DNA of 64,000 nt from contig SEYW01000005.1 of NCBI GenBank assembly GCA_004168015.1, positions 1 to 64,000 of the forward strand, given 5' to 3'. The notes beneath the pieces are model-generated. The model worked only from the letters and a program-made list of their open reading frames with translations. It was not told the DNA's origin and did not search any database. The stretch is from Methylolobus aquaticus. Its GTDB lineage: Bacteria > Pseudomonadota > Gammaproteobacteria > Methylococcales > Methylococcaceae. Position numbers and translations under genes: made by a program. Every line of letters starts with the position of its first letter. Positions within the stretch are counted from its first letter, which is position 1. This document shows, piece by piece, positions 1 to 8,661 of this stretch.

Positions 1-88
1 AACCACCTCCGCGTATCCGTTCCGCCACACCATCGGTCATCGGCGCAGCTATCACCTCCTTGTAGTGCCGACCTTTTGAACCCACCAT
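1..88 (-). other. possible edge-truncated reading frame, unrecognised
   Basis: A minus-strand frame is open from an ATG at 88 to the window edge and reads MVGSKGRHYKEVIAAPM and onward. The same frame is also open upstream of that ATG, back to the end of the methyltransferase gene, so the ATG is not well supported as a start, and I see no Shine-Dalgarno sequence. I do not recognise the product. If the methyltransferase is a type III Mod subunit, a Res subunit would be expected on this side, but these residues do not resemble a helicase N-terminus. It may simply be non-coding. Confidence 0.2.
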
Positions 89-165
89 CAAAAAATTCAA
101 TGGGTTCGCTCGCCTAAAGGCTCGAATAGCGAAAGTCGGGTTAGAAGCTGCCGGCGATTGGGACG

Positions 166-1824
166 CTACAAATCCAAGGCATAAGGGATTTGTTTGAACA
201 CGATGCCTTCCCGCGCGGTGCGGGCACCGAGGCGGTTTGCGGCCGCGTAGATCACCTTGGGACCGTCGTGCGGAGGCAGGGCCGCGTAAACGGCGCTGGT
301 CAGGACATTGCCGCCCGCGGGCGTCCGGTCCTTCAAGATGCCGTTGTAGAGCAGATAGATGGCCCGGTCGTCATGGATGCCGAGTAGCGGGGACAGCGGT
401 TCAGCCCGGATGCTCCCTGTTCCATCCGGGAGAGGGGATGCGGGCAACAAACCCGTGCCGGCTTCGGCAAACCAGACGAACTCGGCCAGTTGGGCGAAGC
501 CGACGTCCGGTCGGATCTGGCCATCGGCGGTGAACAAGGGTTCTTGCGAGAGGCGGCAGAACTGGAAGCGGCCGCCGAGTCCTTCGATGGTCTGCCCCTT
601 GGCGTTGGTGTAGCCCGCGACGACGCGCTTGAGGCGCTCGGCGGTCACGTTGCGCGCGATGTGCTCGTCCATCTCGACCAGGATAAAGCGGTGGTTGCCG
701 GCGTCCGCGGCGTTCTGCTTCAGCACGGCGTGGCCGGGCGTGCCTGAACCCGCGAAGCTGTCGAGGATTAAGGAGTCCTTGTCGGTTGCAATCTGCAGGA
801 TGCGCTGGATCAAACGGGTGGGTTTGGGGGTGTCGAAGGCTGTCTGCGTTTCGAGAATGGACCGAATTTCCTTCCGCGCCTCATCCGTATGTCCTACTTC
901 TTCATGGGGCCACCAAGTCCATGGTACAAAGCCCTCGACCTCCGAAAGGTACCCGATGATGCGGGGGACACCGTTGCCGTCACGACCGAAGTGGATACGA
1001 CCTTCCGATTTGAGCCGAAGAAACTCGCTCTCGATGGTGGACCAACAACGTCCTTCCGGAGGCTGATGGACTTTCCCGTTCGGCGCAACGATCTGATACA
1101 TCTGATTCGGCCGGTAGCCCTGCGCCGTCATCGAGATCGATTGCCACCGTCCCTTTGGATCACTGTTCGGGTTCTTGTAAACAGCGGCCTGTTTTTCGTC
1201 TATCGGCACACGATTGCGGGTTGCCTGAAATAGACTCGGATTCATGGCGTAGACCAATACGTATTCGTGGACATCGCCGATCGCCCCACGGTTTTCTCGG
1301 GAATAGCGCTTCTGCCAAGTATTGCATGCGACAAACCGCTGTCGTCCAAACACCTCGTCCATTAAACAGCGCAAATGTGAGATTTCCGAATCGTCCATGG
1401 AAATCCAGATTGAGCCATCCTCCCGCAGAAACTGTTTTAGCAGCACCAGCCGCGGGTACATCATGCACAGCCAGCGGTCGTGACGGTCCAGCGTCTCGCC
1501 TTCCTTGCCGACGACCTCGCCGAGCCAGCGACGGATCTCGGGGCTGTTGACGTTGTCGTTGTAGACCCAGCCCTCGTTGCCGGTGTTGTACGGCGGGTCG
1601 ATGTAGATGCATTTGACCTGCCCGGCATAGCGCGGCAGCAGGCCTTTCAGCGCCTGCAGGTTGTCGCCCTGGACGATCAGGTTTCCCGTGGATGTGCCGG
1701 CGCTTCCCGGTGCAGAGCCCGCGGAGTTGATGGAGAGTTCGGGGACGGGTTCGAGCAGGCGAAGGGGGACGTCCTTGTGGTGTTTGACGACGGCGTCCTT
1801 GCCGATCCAGTTCAGCGTGGGCAT
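166..1824 (-). CDS. site-specific DNA-methyltransferase (adenine-specific, type III Mod-like)
   Basis: This 552-residue protein should transfer a methyl group from S-adenosylmethionine to adenine in DNA. The catalytic motif DPPYNTGN lies at residues 76-83, and the AdoMet-binding motif DSFAGSGTPG follows near residue 355. Catalytic motif before AdoMet motif is the beta-class order used by type III Mod subunits and some orphan methylases. A Ser/Gly/Ala-rich stretch at about residues 31-48 looks like a linker. The start is an ATG at 1822-1824. No Res gene is visible in the 165 bases downstream, so it is either an orphan or its partner lies outside the window. The function class is certain; the target sequence cannot be read from the protein. 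Confidence 0.9.
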   Translation of the reverse strand: MPTLNWIGKDAVVKHHKDVPLRLLEPVPELSINSAGSAPGSAGTSTGNLIVQGDNLQALKGLLPRYAGQVKCIYIDPPYNTGNEGWVYNDNVNSPEIRRWLGEVVGKEGETLDRHDRWLCMMYPRLVLLKQFLREDGSIWISMDDSEISHLRCLMDEVFGRQRFVACNTWQKRYSRENRGAIGDVHEYVLVYAMNPSLFQATRNRVPIDEKQAAVYKNPNSDPKGRWQSISMTAQGYRPNQMYQIVAPNGKVHQPPEGRCWSTIESEFLRLKSEGRIHFGRDGNGVPRIIGYLSEVEGFVPWTWWPHEEVGHTDEARKEIRSILETQTAFDTPKPTRLIQRILQIATDKDSLILDSFAGSGTPGHAVLKQNAADAGNHRFILVEMDEHIARNVTAERLKRVVAGYTNAKGQTIEGLGGRFQFCRLSQEPLFTADGQIRPDVGFAQLAEFVWFAEAGTGLLPASPLPDGTGSIRAEPLSPLLGIHDDRAIYLLYNGILKDRTPAGGNVLTSAVYAALPPHDGPKVIYAAANRLGARTAREGIVFKQIPYALDL

Positions 1825-1987
1825 TGGGGGTGAGTTTGCGGGCGGCGCGTTGGCGATGCCGGCATTCTACCGTCTCGGCCGGCACTGGCGGCCAGCGGTA
1901 CGTCGCGATGTCCCGCTTTTACGACTTACCCTACGTGCGTCACACGGGCGTGACCCCTCGACGCGGGCACCGGCGACCCGCGGTGTC

Positions 1988-3688
1988 TCAGCCCATCATC
2001 TGCGCGCTGGGCTTGTCGACCCGGCCCTTGCCGTTCAACTTGGCTCGTCGCGCCGCGAGCGGGTGGTCGGAGAACGGCTCGTGATTCTCGAGACCGACAA
2101 TCGAACAACGTCCGCCCCGGGCATTGTAGTCGGCCTGAAAATGGTCGATGAATTCCATGACGGTGTGATCGATGAACGTGGTGTCCGAGAAGTCCACGAT
2201 CACGGTCTTGCCGGCGGGGATTGCAGCAATCTCGGCTTTCAGCCCCATGAAGTTGGAGAAGATGGCCGAGTCGGTCACGGCGATGCGGTAAGAGTCGGGA
2301 CAGGCCTTCTCGACCGTGTAGATGATCTTGAAGAGATTCAGGATGGTGACGCCGCGGGCCACGTGAATCAGCAGCTTCGCAAGGATCCCCAGCAGCACGC
2401 CGATCAGCAGGTCGGTCGCCAGCACGCCGACGATGGTGATCACGAACAGCGCGAACTGCTCCCAGCCGATGCCCATGGTCTTGGCGAATTCCTTGGGCGA
2501 AGCCAGCCGAAAGCCGGTGTAGACCAGCAGGGCCGCGAGCGATGCCAGCGGGATTTCGTGGATGAAGTGCGGGAACAGTGCGACGAAGAACAGCAGGAAT
2601 GCACCGTGGAAGAAGTTGGCCCAGCCGGTCCGCGCGCCGTTGCCGACGTTGGCCGAACTGCGGACGATCTCGGCGATCATCGGCAGGCCTCCGATCAGGC
2701 CGGCGAGGGTGTTGCCGATCCCCACTGCGGTCAGATCCCGGTTCAGATCCGATTGCCGGCGATAGGGGTCCAGCTTGTCGACGGCCGTCGCGCTGAGCAG
2801 CGATTCGAGGCTGCCGACCAGACAGATGCTGAGCACGGCGCCCCAGAAAGCGGCTGTCCCGATCTTCGAGAAGTCGGGAAAGTAAAACCCGCTGAAGAAA
2901 TGTTCGGGAACGGCGACTAGGAAGGCGGGGCCGACGGTGAACTCGTGATGGGGGATAACCGGATCGTTCGGCAGGAACATGTAGACGTGCTGATGATCCA
3001 GATCGAAATATTGGCCCAGTGCCATGCCGATCAGCACGACGAGCAATGGGCCCGGAATCATGCGCAGATAGCGGTTGCGCACGCGCGACCAGATCATCAG
3101 GATCAGCAGCCCGACACCGCCGATGAAGGCGATTTCGGGATTGAAGTTCGCGATGCTGTGCGGGATTTCGAGGATGGTGTCGATCAGTTCCTTCGCTTCC
3201 GGCTTGACCCCCAGCAGCGTATGGAACTGCTTTGCCATGATGATGATGCCGATCGCGGCCAGCATGCCGTGGACGACCGAGGCCGGGAAGAACGCGTTGA
3301 GCCGCCCCGCCCTCAGCAGCCCCATGACGATTTGCAGGAGGCTGGCGACCACGATCGCGGCGAGCGTGTACCGGTAGGCGGCCATGGCATCGCCGTCGCC
3401 GAGCGACTGGACGGCCGACAGGATCACGACGATGAGCCCGGCCGCCGGGCCATTGATCGTGACGTACGATCCGCTGATGCGCGAGACGACGACCCCGCCG
3501 ATGATCGCGCTGATGATGCCGGCCATAGGAGGAAAGCCCGAGGCCATCGCGATGCCAAGGCACAGCGGGAGGGCGATCAGAAAGACCAGAAAGCCGGAGG
3601 TCAGGTCGGACTTCCAGTTTTCAATCAATCCGGGAATGCCGGTTTTTGGCGTCTGGCGCGATGCGGTAGTGGGATCTATGGCAATCAC
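1988..3688 (-). CDS. SulP family inorganic anion transporter with STAS domain
   Basis: This inner-membrane protein of about 566 residues carries many hydrophobic helices in its first 430 residues. It has the SulP signature region near the N-terminus (LIALPLCLGIAMASGFPP) and a C-terminal STAS domain (IVDFSDTTFIDHTVMEFID). SulP proteins move sulfate, bicarbonate or other anions; the substrate cannot be assigned from sequence. In a sulfur-oxidising autotroph, sulfate or bicarbonate would both make sense. I chose a GTG start at 3686-3688 because a GAGG ribosome site lies just upstream; a TTG at 3727 in the same frame has no such support. It is a single gene diverging from the ParA-like gene. Confidence 0.88.
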   Translation of the reverse strand: MIAIDPTTASRQTPKTGIPGLIENWKSDLTSGFLVFLIALPLCLGIAMASGFPPMAGIISAIIGGVVVSRISGSYVTINGPAAGLIVVILSAVQSLGDGDAMAAYRYTLAAIVVASLLQIVMGLLRAGRLNAFFPASVVHGMLAAIGIIIMAKQFHTLLGVKPEAKELIDTILEIPHSIANFNPEIAFIGGVGLLILMIWSRVRNRYLRMIPGPLLVVLIGMALGQYFDLDHQHVYMFLPNDPVIPHHEFTVGPAFLVAVPEHFFSGFYFPDFSKIGTAAFWGAVLSICLVGSLESLLSATAVDKLDPYRRQSDLNRDLTAVGIGNTLAGLIGGLPMIAEIVRSSANVGNGARTGWANFFHGAFLLFFVALFPHFIHEIPLASLAALLVYTGFRLASPKEFAKTMGIGWEQFALFVITIVGVLATDLLIGVLLGILAKLLIHVARGVTILNLFKIIYTVEKACPDSYRIAVTDSAIFSNFMGLKAEIAAIPAGKTVIVDFSDTTFIDHTVMEFIDHFQADYNARGGRCSIVGLENHEPFSDHPLAARRAKLNGKGRVDKPSAQMMG

Positions 3689-3933
3689 GGGGTACCTCGG
3701 CTGGAATATGCGCTGAAGCCGATGCAACTACCGGGCCTCTCCCGAGCGAGTCCCCCTTTCAATGGCTTACGGGATGATCGAATCGCGATGTCGCCAGGGC
3801 ATGGTGCAAAGCCACCGTTCGCGACGGGGCAAATGAACCAGTGTGGTGGGTGCCGCCGAATGGGGGTCTGTGATGGGCGGCCCCGGACTCCCGATCTTGA
3901 CCCGCGCTCGGGCTCTCGGTTACGGTGGGGCCA

Positions 3934-4557
3934 ATGATCACCATCGCGGTTATTTCGCAGAAGGGGGGCGCCGGAAAGACGACGCTCGCGATCAATCTCG
4001 CCGTCGCGGCGACCCGGGATGGATCGGTCGGGTGCTCGCTGATCGATCTCGATCCCCAGGCCAGCGCGGCAACCTGGGGCGACAGTCGTTCGGAACCTCT
4101 GCCCGAAGTCGTTTCAGCGCAGGCGAATCGGCTGGAGCGGCACATCGAGGCGGCCCGCAAGGCCGGCATGGCAGCCGTGGTCATCGACACGGCGCCGCAT
4201 TCGGAAAGCGCGGCCCTCGCTGCCGCAAGGGCGGCCGATCTGATCCTGATTCCCTGTCGTCCGGCGATCCTCGATCTCCATGCGATCGGTACGACCATCG
4301 ATCTCGCACGGCTGGCCGGTACGCGAGCCGCTGTCGTGCTGAACGCGGTGCCGCCGCGCGGCTCGCTGGCTGACGAGGCGGCCGAGGCCGTGGCCGGCTA
4401 TCAGGTGCCTTTGGCACCGGTGCGCGTCACGCAGCGTGCGGCCTTCGTGCACTGTCTGACCGTCGGTAAGGCGATACAGGAATTCGAGCCCCGGGGGCGG
4501 GGTACAGTGGAAATTGGAGGGCTTTATCGGTGGATCTGCGAAACGATTGCGGCCTGA
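3934..4557 (+). CDS. ParA/MinD-family ATPase (orphan)
   Basis: This 207-residue protein starts with the deviant Walker A motif KGGAGKTT at residues 10-17, followed by LIDLDPQAS (Walker A') and VIDTAPH (Walker B). It is therefore a ParA-type ATPase that would form nucleotide-dependent dimers and position a cargo on the nucleoid or membrane. It is short, lacks the N-terminal helix-turn-helix of plasmid type Ia ParA, and no ParB gene follows. Instead it is followed by an unrecognised membrane protein 28 bases downstream. That arrangement fits ParA-like proteins that position protein complexes rather than DNA, but the cargo is unknown. ATG chosen over an in-frame GTG nine bases earlier. Confidence 0.88.
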   Translation: MITIAVISQKGGAGKTTLAINLAVAATRDGSVGCSLIDLDPQASAATWGDSRSEPLPEVVSAQANRLERHIEAARKAGMAAVVIDTAPHSESAALAAARAADLILIPCRPAILDLHAIGTTIDLARLAGTRAAVVLNAVPPRGSLADEAAEAVAGYQVPLAPVRVTQRAAFVHCLTVGKAIQEFEPRGRGTVEIGGLYRWICETIAA

Positions 4558-4585
4558 GGTCGACGAGTCGGGAGAAGCTCCGGAT

Positions 4586-5002
4586 ATGACGAAAAGGGTC
4601 AGATTGTCTGCCGCGCTGAGTCGCACGCTGGACCAGCGCGCGGGCGTGTCGCTGGACGCCGATGACGACGGAAACCCGTATGCTCCGGCGCGCATGGAGC
4701 GCCGCACCGGTGAAGTGTCGGCACCGCGCCGGCGTTCCCTGTTGTCTCCGGTCGGACGCGCCATGTCCGCGGCCGTGTACGGGGTTGGCTACTACGGCAG
4801 CTATGGCATCGCGTTCAGCGCGATGACGCTGTGGTATCTGCTGCCATTGAACAATGCGTTGGGCCGCGGATTCCGCGACGGGGGATGCGCCGGCAAGGAG
4901 GCGGCGGCCCACACCTGGTCCGACGCGAATGAAGACCTTCGTTCCTCCCTACCCGAAAAACGACGCGCGCGGACACGCAGCGGCCAGGCCGCCACCGCAT
5001 AA
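4586..5002 (+). CDS. hypothetical protein with Gly/Tyr-rich membrane segment, next to ParA
   Basis: I do not recognise this 138-residue protein. A basic, disordered-looking N-terminus (about residues 1-55) leads into one hydrophobic Gly/Tyr/Ala-rich segment at residues 58-88 (YGVGYYGSYGIAFSAM). A charged tail with Ala, Arg and Lys follows. The start ATG at 4586 has GGAG eight bases upstream. The gene begins 28 bases after the ParA-like gene and overlaps the next gene by 74 bases, so the three look co-transcribed. The charged N-terminus plus a membrane anchor would suit an adaptor that recruits the ParA-like ATPase, but this is inference. It could also be a short membrane protein of unrelated function. 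Confidence 0.65.
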   Translation: MTKRVRLSAALSRTLDQRAGVSLDADDDGNPYAPARMERRTGEVSAPRRRSLLSPVGRAMSAAVYGVGYYGSYGIAFSAMTLWYLLPLNNALGRGFRDGGCAGKEAAAHTWSDANEDLRSSLPEKRRARTRSGQAATA

Positions 5003-5702
5003 AACAGTCGCGGCCGCGGGTTTCGACCGTGAGTACGGACGTTGCCGTTTATTCGCTCTGCTTGTGCTCGGAACGCTGCTTGCGGCATGCGGAACGACCC
5101 GCTTCGCGCCTGCGGCAGCGGCGCGTGTCGGAAATGCGCCGCGCGTCTACCTTCTTGGCCAGGGTTGGCACGCGGGCCTGATCGTCGAGCGTAACGCGGG
5201 GTCCGCCCGGCTATGGCCGGAACGCGGGGATTTTCCCGAGGCCGATTTTGTCGAGGTCGGTTGGGGCGAGCGCGAGTTCTACCAGGCAGCCGACCCCGGC
5301 GCCTGGATGGCCGTGAAAGCGGCGCTCTGGCCGTCGTCCAGCGTCGTGTTCATGTCCGGGCTACGCAGTCCGCCCGAGACGGTCTTCGCCTGCAGCGACC
5401 TGATCGCTCTGGATCTGTCGCCGCCCCACCTGGAAAGTCTGCTGCGTTACGTTCACGACAGCTTCGATCGAGCGGCATCGGCACGTACGGCGCCACTTCC
5501 GGGCGGTCGCCCGGGGAGCGGGGTTTTCTATCCGGCGCACGGCCGGTTCCATCTGTTCAACACCTGCAACACATGGACCGCAGGAGCGCTTGCGGCGGCT
5601 GGTTATCCGCTCGATCGTCCCTATCCGCTGACGGCCGGCGGTCTCGTAGGGCGGGTGCGGCCCTGGGGCCGCACCCTGGCGCCTCGTGCCCTTTGCCGCT
5701 GA
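4929..5702 (+). CDS. DUF2459 family lipoprotein
   Basis: About 257 residues. After a leader, the hydrophobic segment LFALLVLGTLLAAC ends in a lipobox cysteine, so the protein should be a membrane-anchored lipoprotein. The body has the DUF2459 pattern: GQGWHAGLIV, then FVEVGWGEREFYQA, and near the C-terminus FNTCNTWTAGAL. The His in the first block and the Cys in NTCNTW resemble a cysteine-peptidase-like pair, but no activity is established for the family to my knowledge. The start is uncertain: ATG 4929 overlaps the preceding gene, and ATG 4854 is also in frame. The family is sometimes found near urease genes; none are here. Confidence 0.75.
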   Translation: MKTFVPPYPKNDARGHAAARPPPHKTVAAAGFDREYGRCRLFALLVLGTLLAACGTTRFAPAAAARVGNAPRVYLLGQGWHAGLIVERNAGSARLWPERGDFPEADFVEVGWGEREFYQAADPGAWMAVKAALWPSSSVVFMSGLRSPPETVFACSDLIALDLSPPHLESLLRYVHDSFDRAASARTAPLPGGRPGSGVFYPAHGRFHLFNTCNTWTAGALAAAGYPLDRPYPLTAGGLVGRVRPWGRTLAPRALCR

Positions 5703-5823
5703 CCTCGCTCCGCTTAGCCACGGATCTTCCTGCGGTGGCTGCGGTCAGAGCGAGGGTGGTGGTGGCAAGTCGGCGGACGCGGCGCTACTCTTGTGAGCTT
5801 TTTGGCCCGACACGGAGCGAGCG

Positions 5824-6036
5824 ATGGAGATCGATGACGACGGCAACATGACCTTGACCGCCGAGGAGAATCAGGACTTGATGGACCGCCTGGGGATTGC
5901 CGAGGCCGATTATGACGACCCGCCCGTTGCCATCGAGAGTGTGGAGTTCGATGCGGGTGTCGCAACCTTTCGTGCGACCAATACCCGTACCGGTAAATCG
6001 GTCATTTTGACCTTTGACAGCAGCCCCGAGGCCTAG
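5824..6036 (+). CDS. small acidic hypothetical protein
   Basis: A 70-residue acidic protein with no membrane segment and no motif I recognise. It begins MEIDDDGNMTLTAEENQDLM and ends in a beta-strand-like section (VATFRATNTRTGKSVILTF). A GAGCGAG purine stretch precedes the ATG. Codon use looks like that of its neighbours. It stands alone between the DUF2459 gene and the ABM monooxygenase, 121 bases after the former. Whether it is expressed cannot be judged from sequence alone. Confidence 0.5.
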   Translation: MEIDDDGNMTLTAEENQDLMDRLGIAEADYDDPPVAIESVEFDAGVATFRATNTRTGKSVILTFDSSPEA

Positions 6037-6122
6037 CCTGATTTTAGGTGCCGAGTGGGGTGGGATGACGGATGGACCTGCCTGGACCCGATCCGGGCGT
6101 TTTCGATAGACGAGTGACCGAC

Positions 6123-6425
6123 ATGTTCATTGCTATGAACCGCTTCCGGATTGCCCCGGGACGCGAAGATGAGTTCGTGGAGATTTGGCGCAAGCGCGAA
6201 ACCTACCTGGACGAGGTGCCGGGTTTTCGGGAGTTCAACCTGCTGCGTGGCCCGGCCACCGACGAATGCACACTCTTCGCATCGCATTCGATCTGGGACT
6301 CGCGGGCGGCCTTCGAGGATTGGACCCACTCCGAAGCATTTCGCAAGGCCCATGCCGGTGCCGGCGGTGCCAAGGGCCTGTATCTCGGGCATCCGCAATT
6401 CGAAGGTTTCGATGTGGTGTTGTGA
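6123..6425 (+). CDS. ABM-fold monooxygenase (HmoA/IsdG-like)
   Basis: About 100 residues with the antibiotic-biosynthesis-monooxygenase fold pattern: NRFRIAPGREDEFVEIWRKRE, then VPGFREFNLLRG, then SHSIWDSRAAFEDWTHSEAFRKAH. This matches the HmoA/IsdG-like branch, some members of which degrade haem or bind it in the cytoplasm. The pattern W..S..F..W..S..F..AH with a conserved His is typical of that branch. The ATG at 6123 gives the expected family length; an in-frame start at 6072 would add 17 residues that do not look like the family. Haem turnover is plausible but not proven. Confidence 0.8.
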   Translation: MFIAMNRFRIAPGREDEFVEIWRKRETYLDEVPGFREFNLLRGPATDECTLFASHSIWDSRAAFEDWTHSEAFRKAHAGAGGAKGLYLGHPQFEGFDVVL

Positions 6426-6759
6426 GCCCTCGGGAGTGTCCCAGCGATTTGCCGGACGCGAGCATTACTGCAATACTGCGCGCCGATTCGCTGCGTGAGC
6501 CCGTGCTTCGGCCGCAGACGCGGCGTAGTGTTTCGTTCGTTGCTGGACTCTCTCCGTTGCTACTCGCTGTCTCGGCGCTGGACCTCGCGTTCCGCGCGGC
6601 TTTCGTCCCCTTCCTTGCAATTCGCCGCTTGGCCCGCGCCCAGCGCTTCGCCTTTCGGAATACGGATCGACCATGGATCTTTTCCTTCTCCAGGGCCGTC
6701 GCGGTTTCGGCGGATGCGAGCGCCATGTCTTACGCTGATGCGGGCTTAGGGTGGCAGCC
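6426..6759. other. intergenic stretch without a convincing gene
   Basis: About 330 bases between the ABM protein and the secreted basic protein. Short open frames exist on both strands, but their translations are Arg/Ser/Pro-rich and lack a family pattern, as expected for GC-rich non-coding DNA. I see no RNA gene and no clear terminator or promoter. Confidence 0.5.
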
Positions 6760-7356
6760 ATGAGCGTGACGCGACACCTGGCACTGGGTCTCGCCTTGGT
6801 TCTGGTGCTTGGGCCAGCCTCAGCCCGCGACTGGCGGTGGTATCCAAAGCGGCAATCACCGGATGCCAACGCGTTGCGGCCCGATCTCGAAGGTGCCAAA
6901 GGCGACGATGGCAATTCCGGCCTGACCGAACTGGACGAGATGCGGCAGTGGCTTTATCGCCGGGATGTTGAGCGGCGGGAGCGCGGCTTTACCGTGCCCG
7001 ACACGGTGGAACAGATCGATCCCACCGTTTCGGAACCGCCCCCGTTGCCCCCACCCAGGCATTGGACCCGACCCGGTTTCGGCAGTCCGTCGGTTGGGGG
7101 GTTCGACAGTGACGGTGGGTCGCGTGAGCGTATCCGGAGCATGCTCCCGGTTGAGCCGGTTCCGCAAGCGCCGCGGGAAGGCCTGACCGATCCGACGGAA
7201 GTGCCGATGGCCGAAGGATTCGACGGCGCGGATGCGGCGCCTGAGCAACATACGCGTTCCGGAAAGCATCACTACCGGAGCAAGTCCGGGCACCGCAAGC
7301 ATCACCGTTCAGGTAAGTCCTCAAAGTCACGGAGCGGCAAGCATCGGCATCGCTGA
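6760..7356 (+). CDS. secreted hypothetical protein with basic His/Lys/Ser tail
   Basis: About 198 residues. The N-terminus MSVTRHLALGLALVLVLGPASARD is a clear signal peptide with an ASA cleavage site. The mature part is hydrophilic, with a Pro-rich region in the middle (EPPPLPPPRHW). The last 30 residues are almost entirely His, Lys, Arg, Ser and Gly, in short units such as SGKHHYRSKSGHRKHH. I do not recognise a family. The tail could bind metal ions, nucleic acid or anionic polymers in the periplasm or outside the cell. ATG 6760 is preferred, with a second ATG three codons upstream. Confidence 0.65.
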   Translation: MSVTRHLALGLALVLVLGPASARDWRWYPKRQSPDANALRPDLEGAKGDDGNSGLTELDEMRQWLYRRDVERRERGFTVPDTVEQIDPTVSEPPPLPPPRHWTRPGFGSPSVGGFDSDGGSRERIRSMLPVEPVPQAPREGLTDPTEVPMAEGFDGADAAPEQHTRSGKHHYRSKSGHRKHHRSGKSSKSRSGKHRHR

Positions 7357-7472
7357 GTCGAGGCGGCGTCGACCTTCTCCTGTCGGCCATCTGGACCCGC
7401 GGCATCGCGCCGTCGCGCAGTGTTGCTCTCAGGCGAGCCCCAGCGGCGGTTCTGGGAATTGCGGCCTGAGCC

Positions 7473-8288
7473 CTAGCCGCGGCCGTGCAAGGCTTGTTGG
7501 TAGACCGGCATGTATTTCTCGGCCAGTTTTCGCATGGCGTCGATTCGGGTCTCCGGGCTCGGATGGGTGCTGAGGATCTCGGGGGTGCGGGAGCCGCTGG
7601 CGTGCAGCATTTTTTCCCAGAGGCTGACCGCCGCCTGCGGGTTGTAGCCGGCGCGGGCGGCGAGTTGCATGCCGACGGCGTCGGCTTCGCTCTCGGCTTC
7701 CCGGCTGTTCGGCAACTGCAGCGCGAGGGTCGCGGCGGAATCGGCCAGTCCGGCCACGGTGCCCAGATTGTAGCCGGCGATGGCGCCGGCGATCATGCCG
7801 AGTTGCAAGCCGGCCTTCTGCATCGTTACCCGGGACATCTTTTCGGCCTGGTGCGACAGCAGTGCGTGCGAGATTTCGTGCGCCATCACCTGCGCCAGTT
7901 CGTCGTCGGTCGGCTTGATCTTGTCGAGAAGGCCGGTATAGACGGCCATCTTGCCGCCGGCCATGCACCAGGCGTTGATCTCGTTTACGCGCAAGACGTG
8001 CACTTCCCACCGCCAACTACGTGTTTCCGGGCGCAGGTTCTGGGCCTGCACCACGAGCTTGTCCGTGATCGTACGCACGCGGCTCAGCGTGGCGGGGTCG
8101 GTGTCGAGCGCGCGTTCGCGGTGGGCTTCTGCGACGAGCTGGCTGTAGGCTTGTTGCGAGGATTTCGCGGCTTCCGCATCGCTGACCAGCGCGGCCTGAC
8201 TGCGGCCCGTGATCGGGTTGGTGGCACAAGCAGTGAGCGTGGACGCGCCGATGGCCAGGGATAAGATCGGGTGGGTGAGTCGTTTCAT
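7473..8288 (-). CDS. M48 family metalloprotease, lipoprotein (LoiP/YggG-like)
   Basis: About 271 residues. MKRLTHPILSLAIGASTLTAC is a lipoprotein signal with the lipobox Cys at residue 21. The zinc-protease motif HEISH lies in VMAHEISHALLSH, and the third-ligand region is EAESEADAVGMQLAARAGY. This is the peptidase M48 architecture of outer-membrane proteases such as LoiP, which are involved in envelope protein quality control. The start at 8286-8288 was chosen because it begins the signal peptide; the open frame extends upstream without one. It stands alone and is convergent with the secreted basic-tail gene. Confidence 0.9.
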   Translation of the reverse strand: MKRLTHPILSLAIGASTLTACATNPITGRSQAALVSDAEAAKSSQQAYSQLVAEAHRERALDTDPATLSRVRTITDKLVVQAQNLRPETRSWRWEVHVLRVNEINAWCMAGGKMAVYTGLLDKIKPTDDELAQVMAHEISHALLSHQAEKMSRVTMQKAGLQLGMIAGAIAGYNLGTVAGLADSAATLALQLPNSREAESEADAVGMQLAARAGYNPQAAVSLWEKMLHASGSRTPEILSTHPSPETRIDAMRKLAEKYMPVYQQALHGRG

Positions 8289-8412
8289 GCGATTCGGCTG
8301 TGCCCTTTGCGGGCTGTTGCTGGTAGGTGGCTGCCAGTCCGTGGTCGGTATGGCAAACGCGCTCGAGCGCCTGGCGGCTGTCTTGAGCATCCCGTTCGAG
8401 AGCGCGCTGTAG
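8287..8412 (+). CDS. possible small lipoprotein, antisense to the M48 leader
   Basis: A 41-residue frame reads MRFGCALCGLLLVGGCQS and continues hydrophilic. The first 16 residues form a good lipoprotein signal with lipobox LVGGC. The ATG overlaps the M48 start codon on the opposite strand, so any ribosome site would lie inside the M48 coding region; GGGTGGGTGAG is the only purine-rich stretch there. It could be an entericidin-like small lipoprotein or a chance frame over the M48 promoter. Confidence 0.3.
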   Translation: MRFGCALCGLLLVGGCQSVVGMANALERLAAVLSIPFESAL

Positions 8413-8610
8413 CGCATTTCCGGCGCCATCACTCAGCCTAGTTGTATAACGACCCGGGACGGAGATTGCAAGACTGTCGATTGGAGGGGGCGCCAGGGTC
8501 GCTCAACTTGTGACTGACTCGGCCGCACCCGATGTCTCCCTGGCCGCTGAGCGCCGCGGGTGAGGCCGAGATCGAGCCGGACGCCAGTGAGCCCATGGGA
8601 CGGCTCGATT

Positions 8611-8632
8611 AGGGCGGCCGTTCGGCCGCCCT
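8611..8632 (-). terminator. GC-rich hairpin downstream of DUF4239 gene
   Basis: A 9-bp perfect stem (AGGGCGGCC and GGCCGCCCT) with a 4-base loop lies about 30 bases after the DUF4239 stop codon. There is no T-tract on the minus strand, so it may be a 3'-end stabiliser or a weak or factor-assisted terminator. Confidence 0.45.
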
Positions 8633-8661
8633 GCCGCGGCGGTCGCGGGGAGTTGTCGGCA

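Noticed and set aside
6495..6749. Open frame of 84 codons in the gap after the ABM protein
   Set aside because: Composition is Arg/Ser/Pro-rich, no ribosome site and no family pattern.
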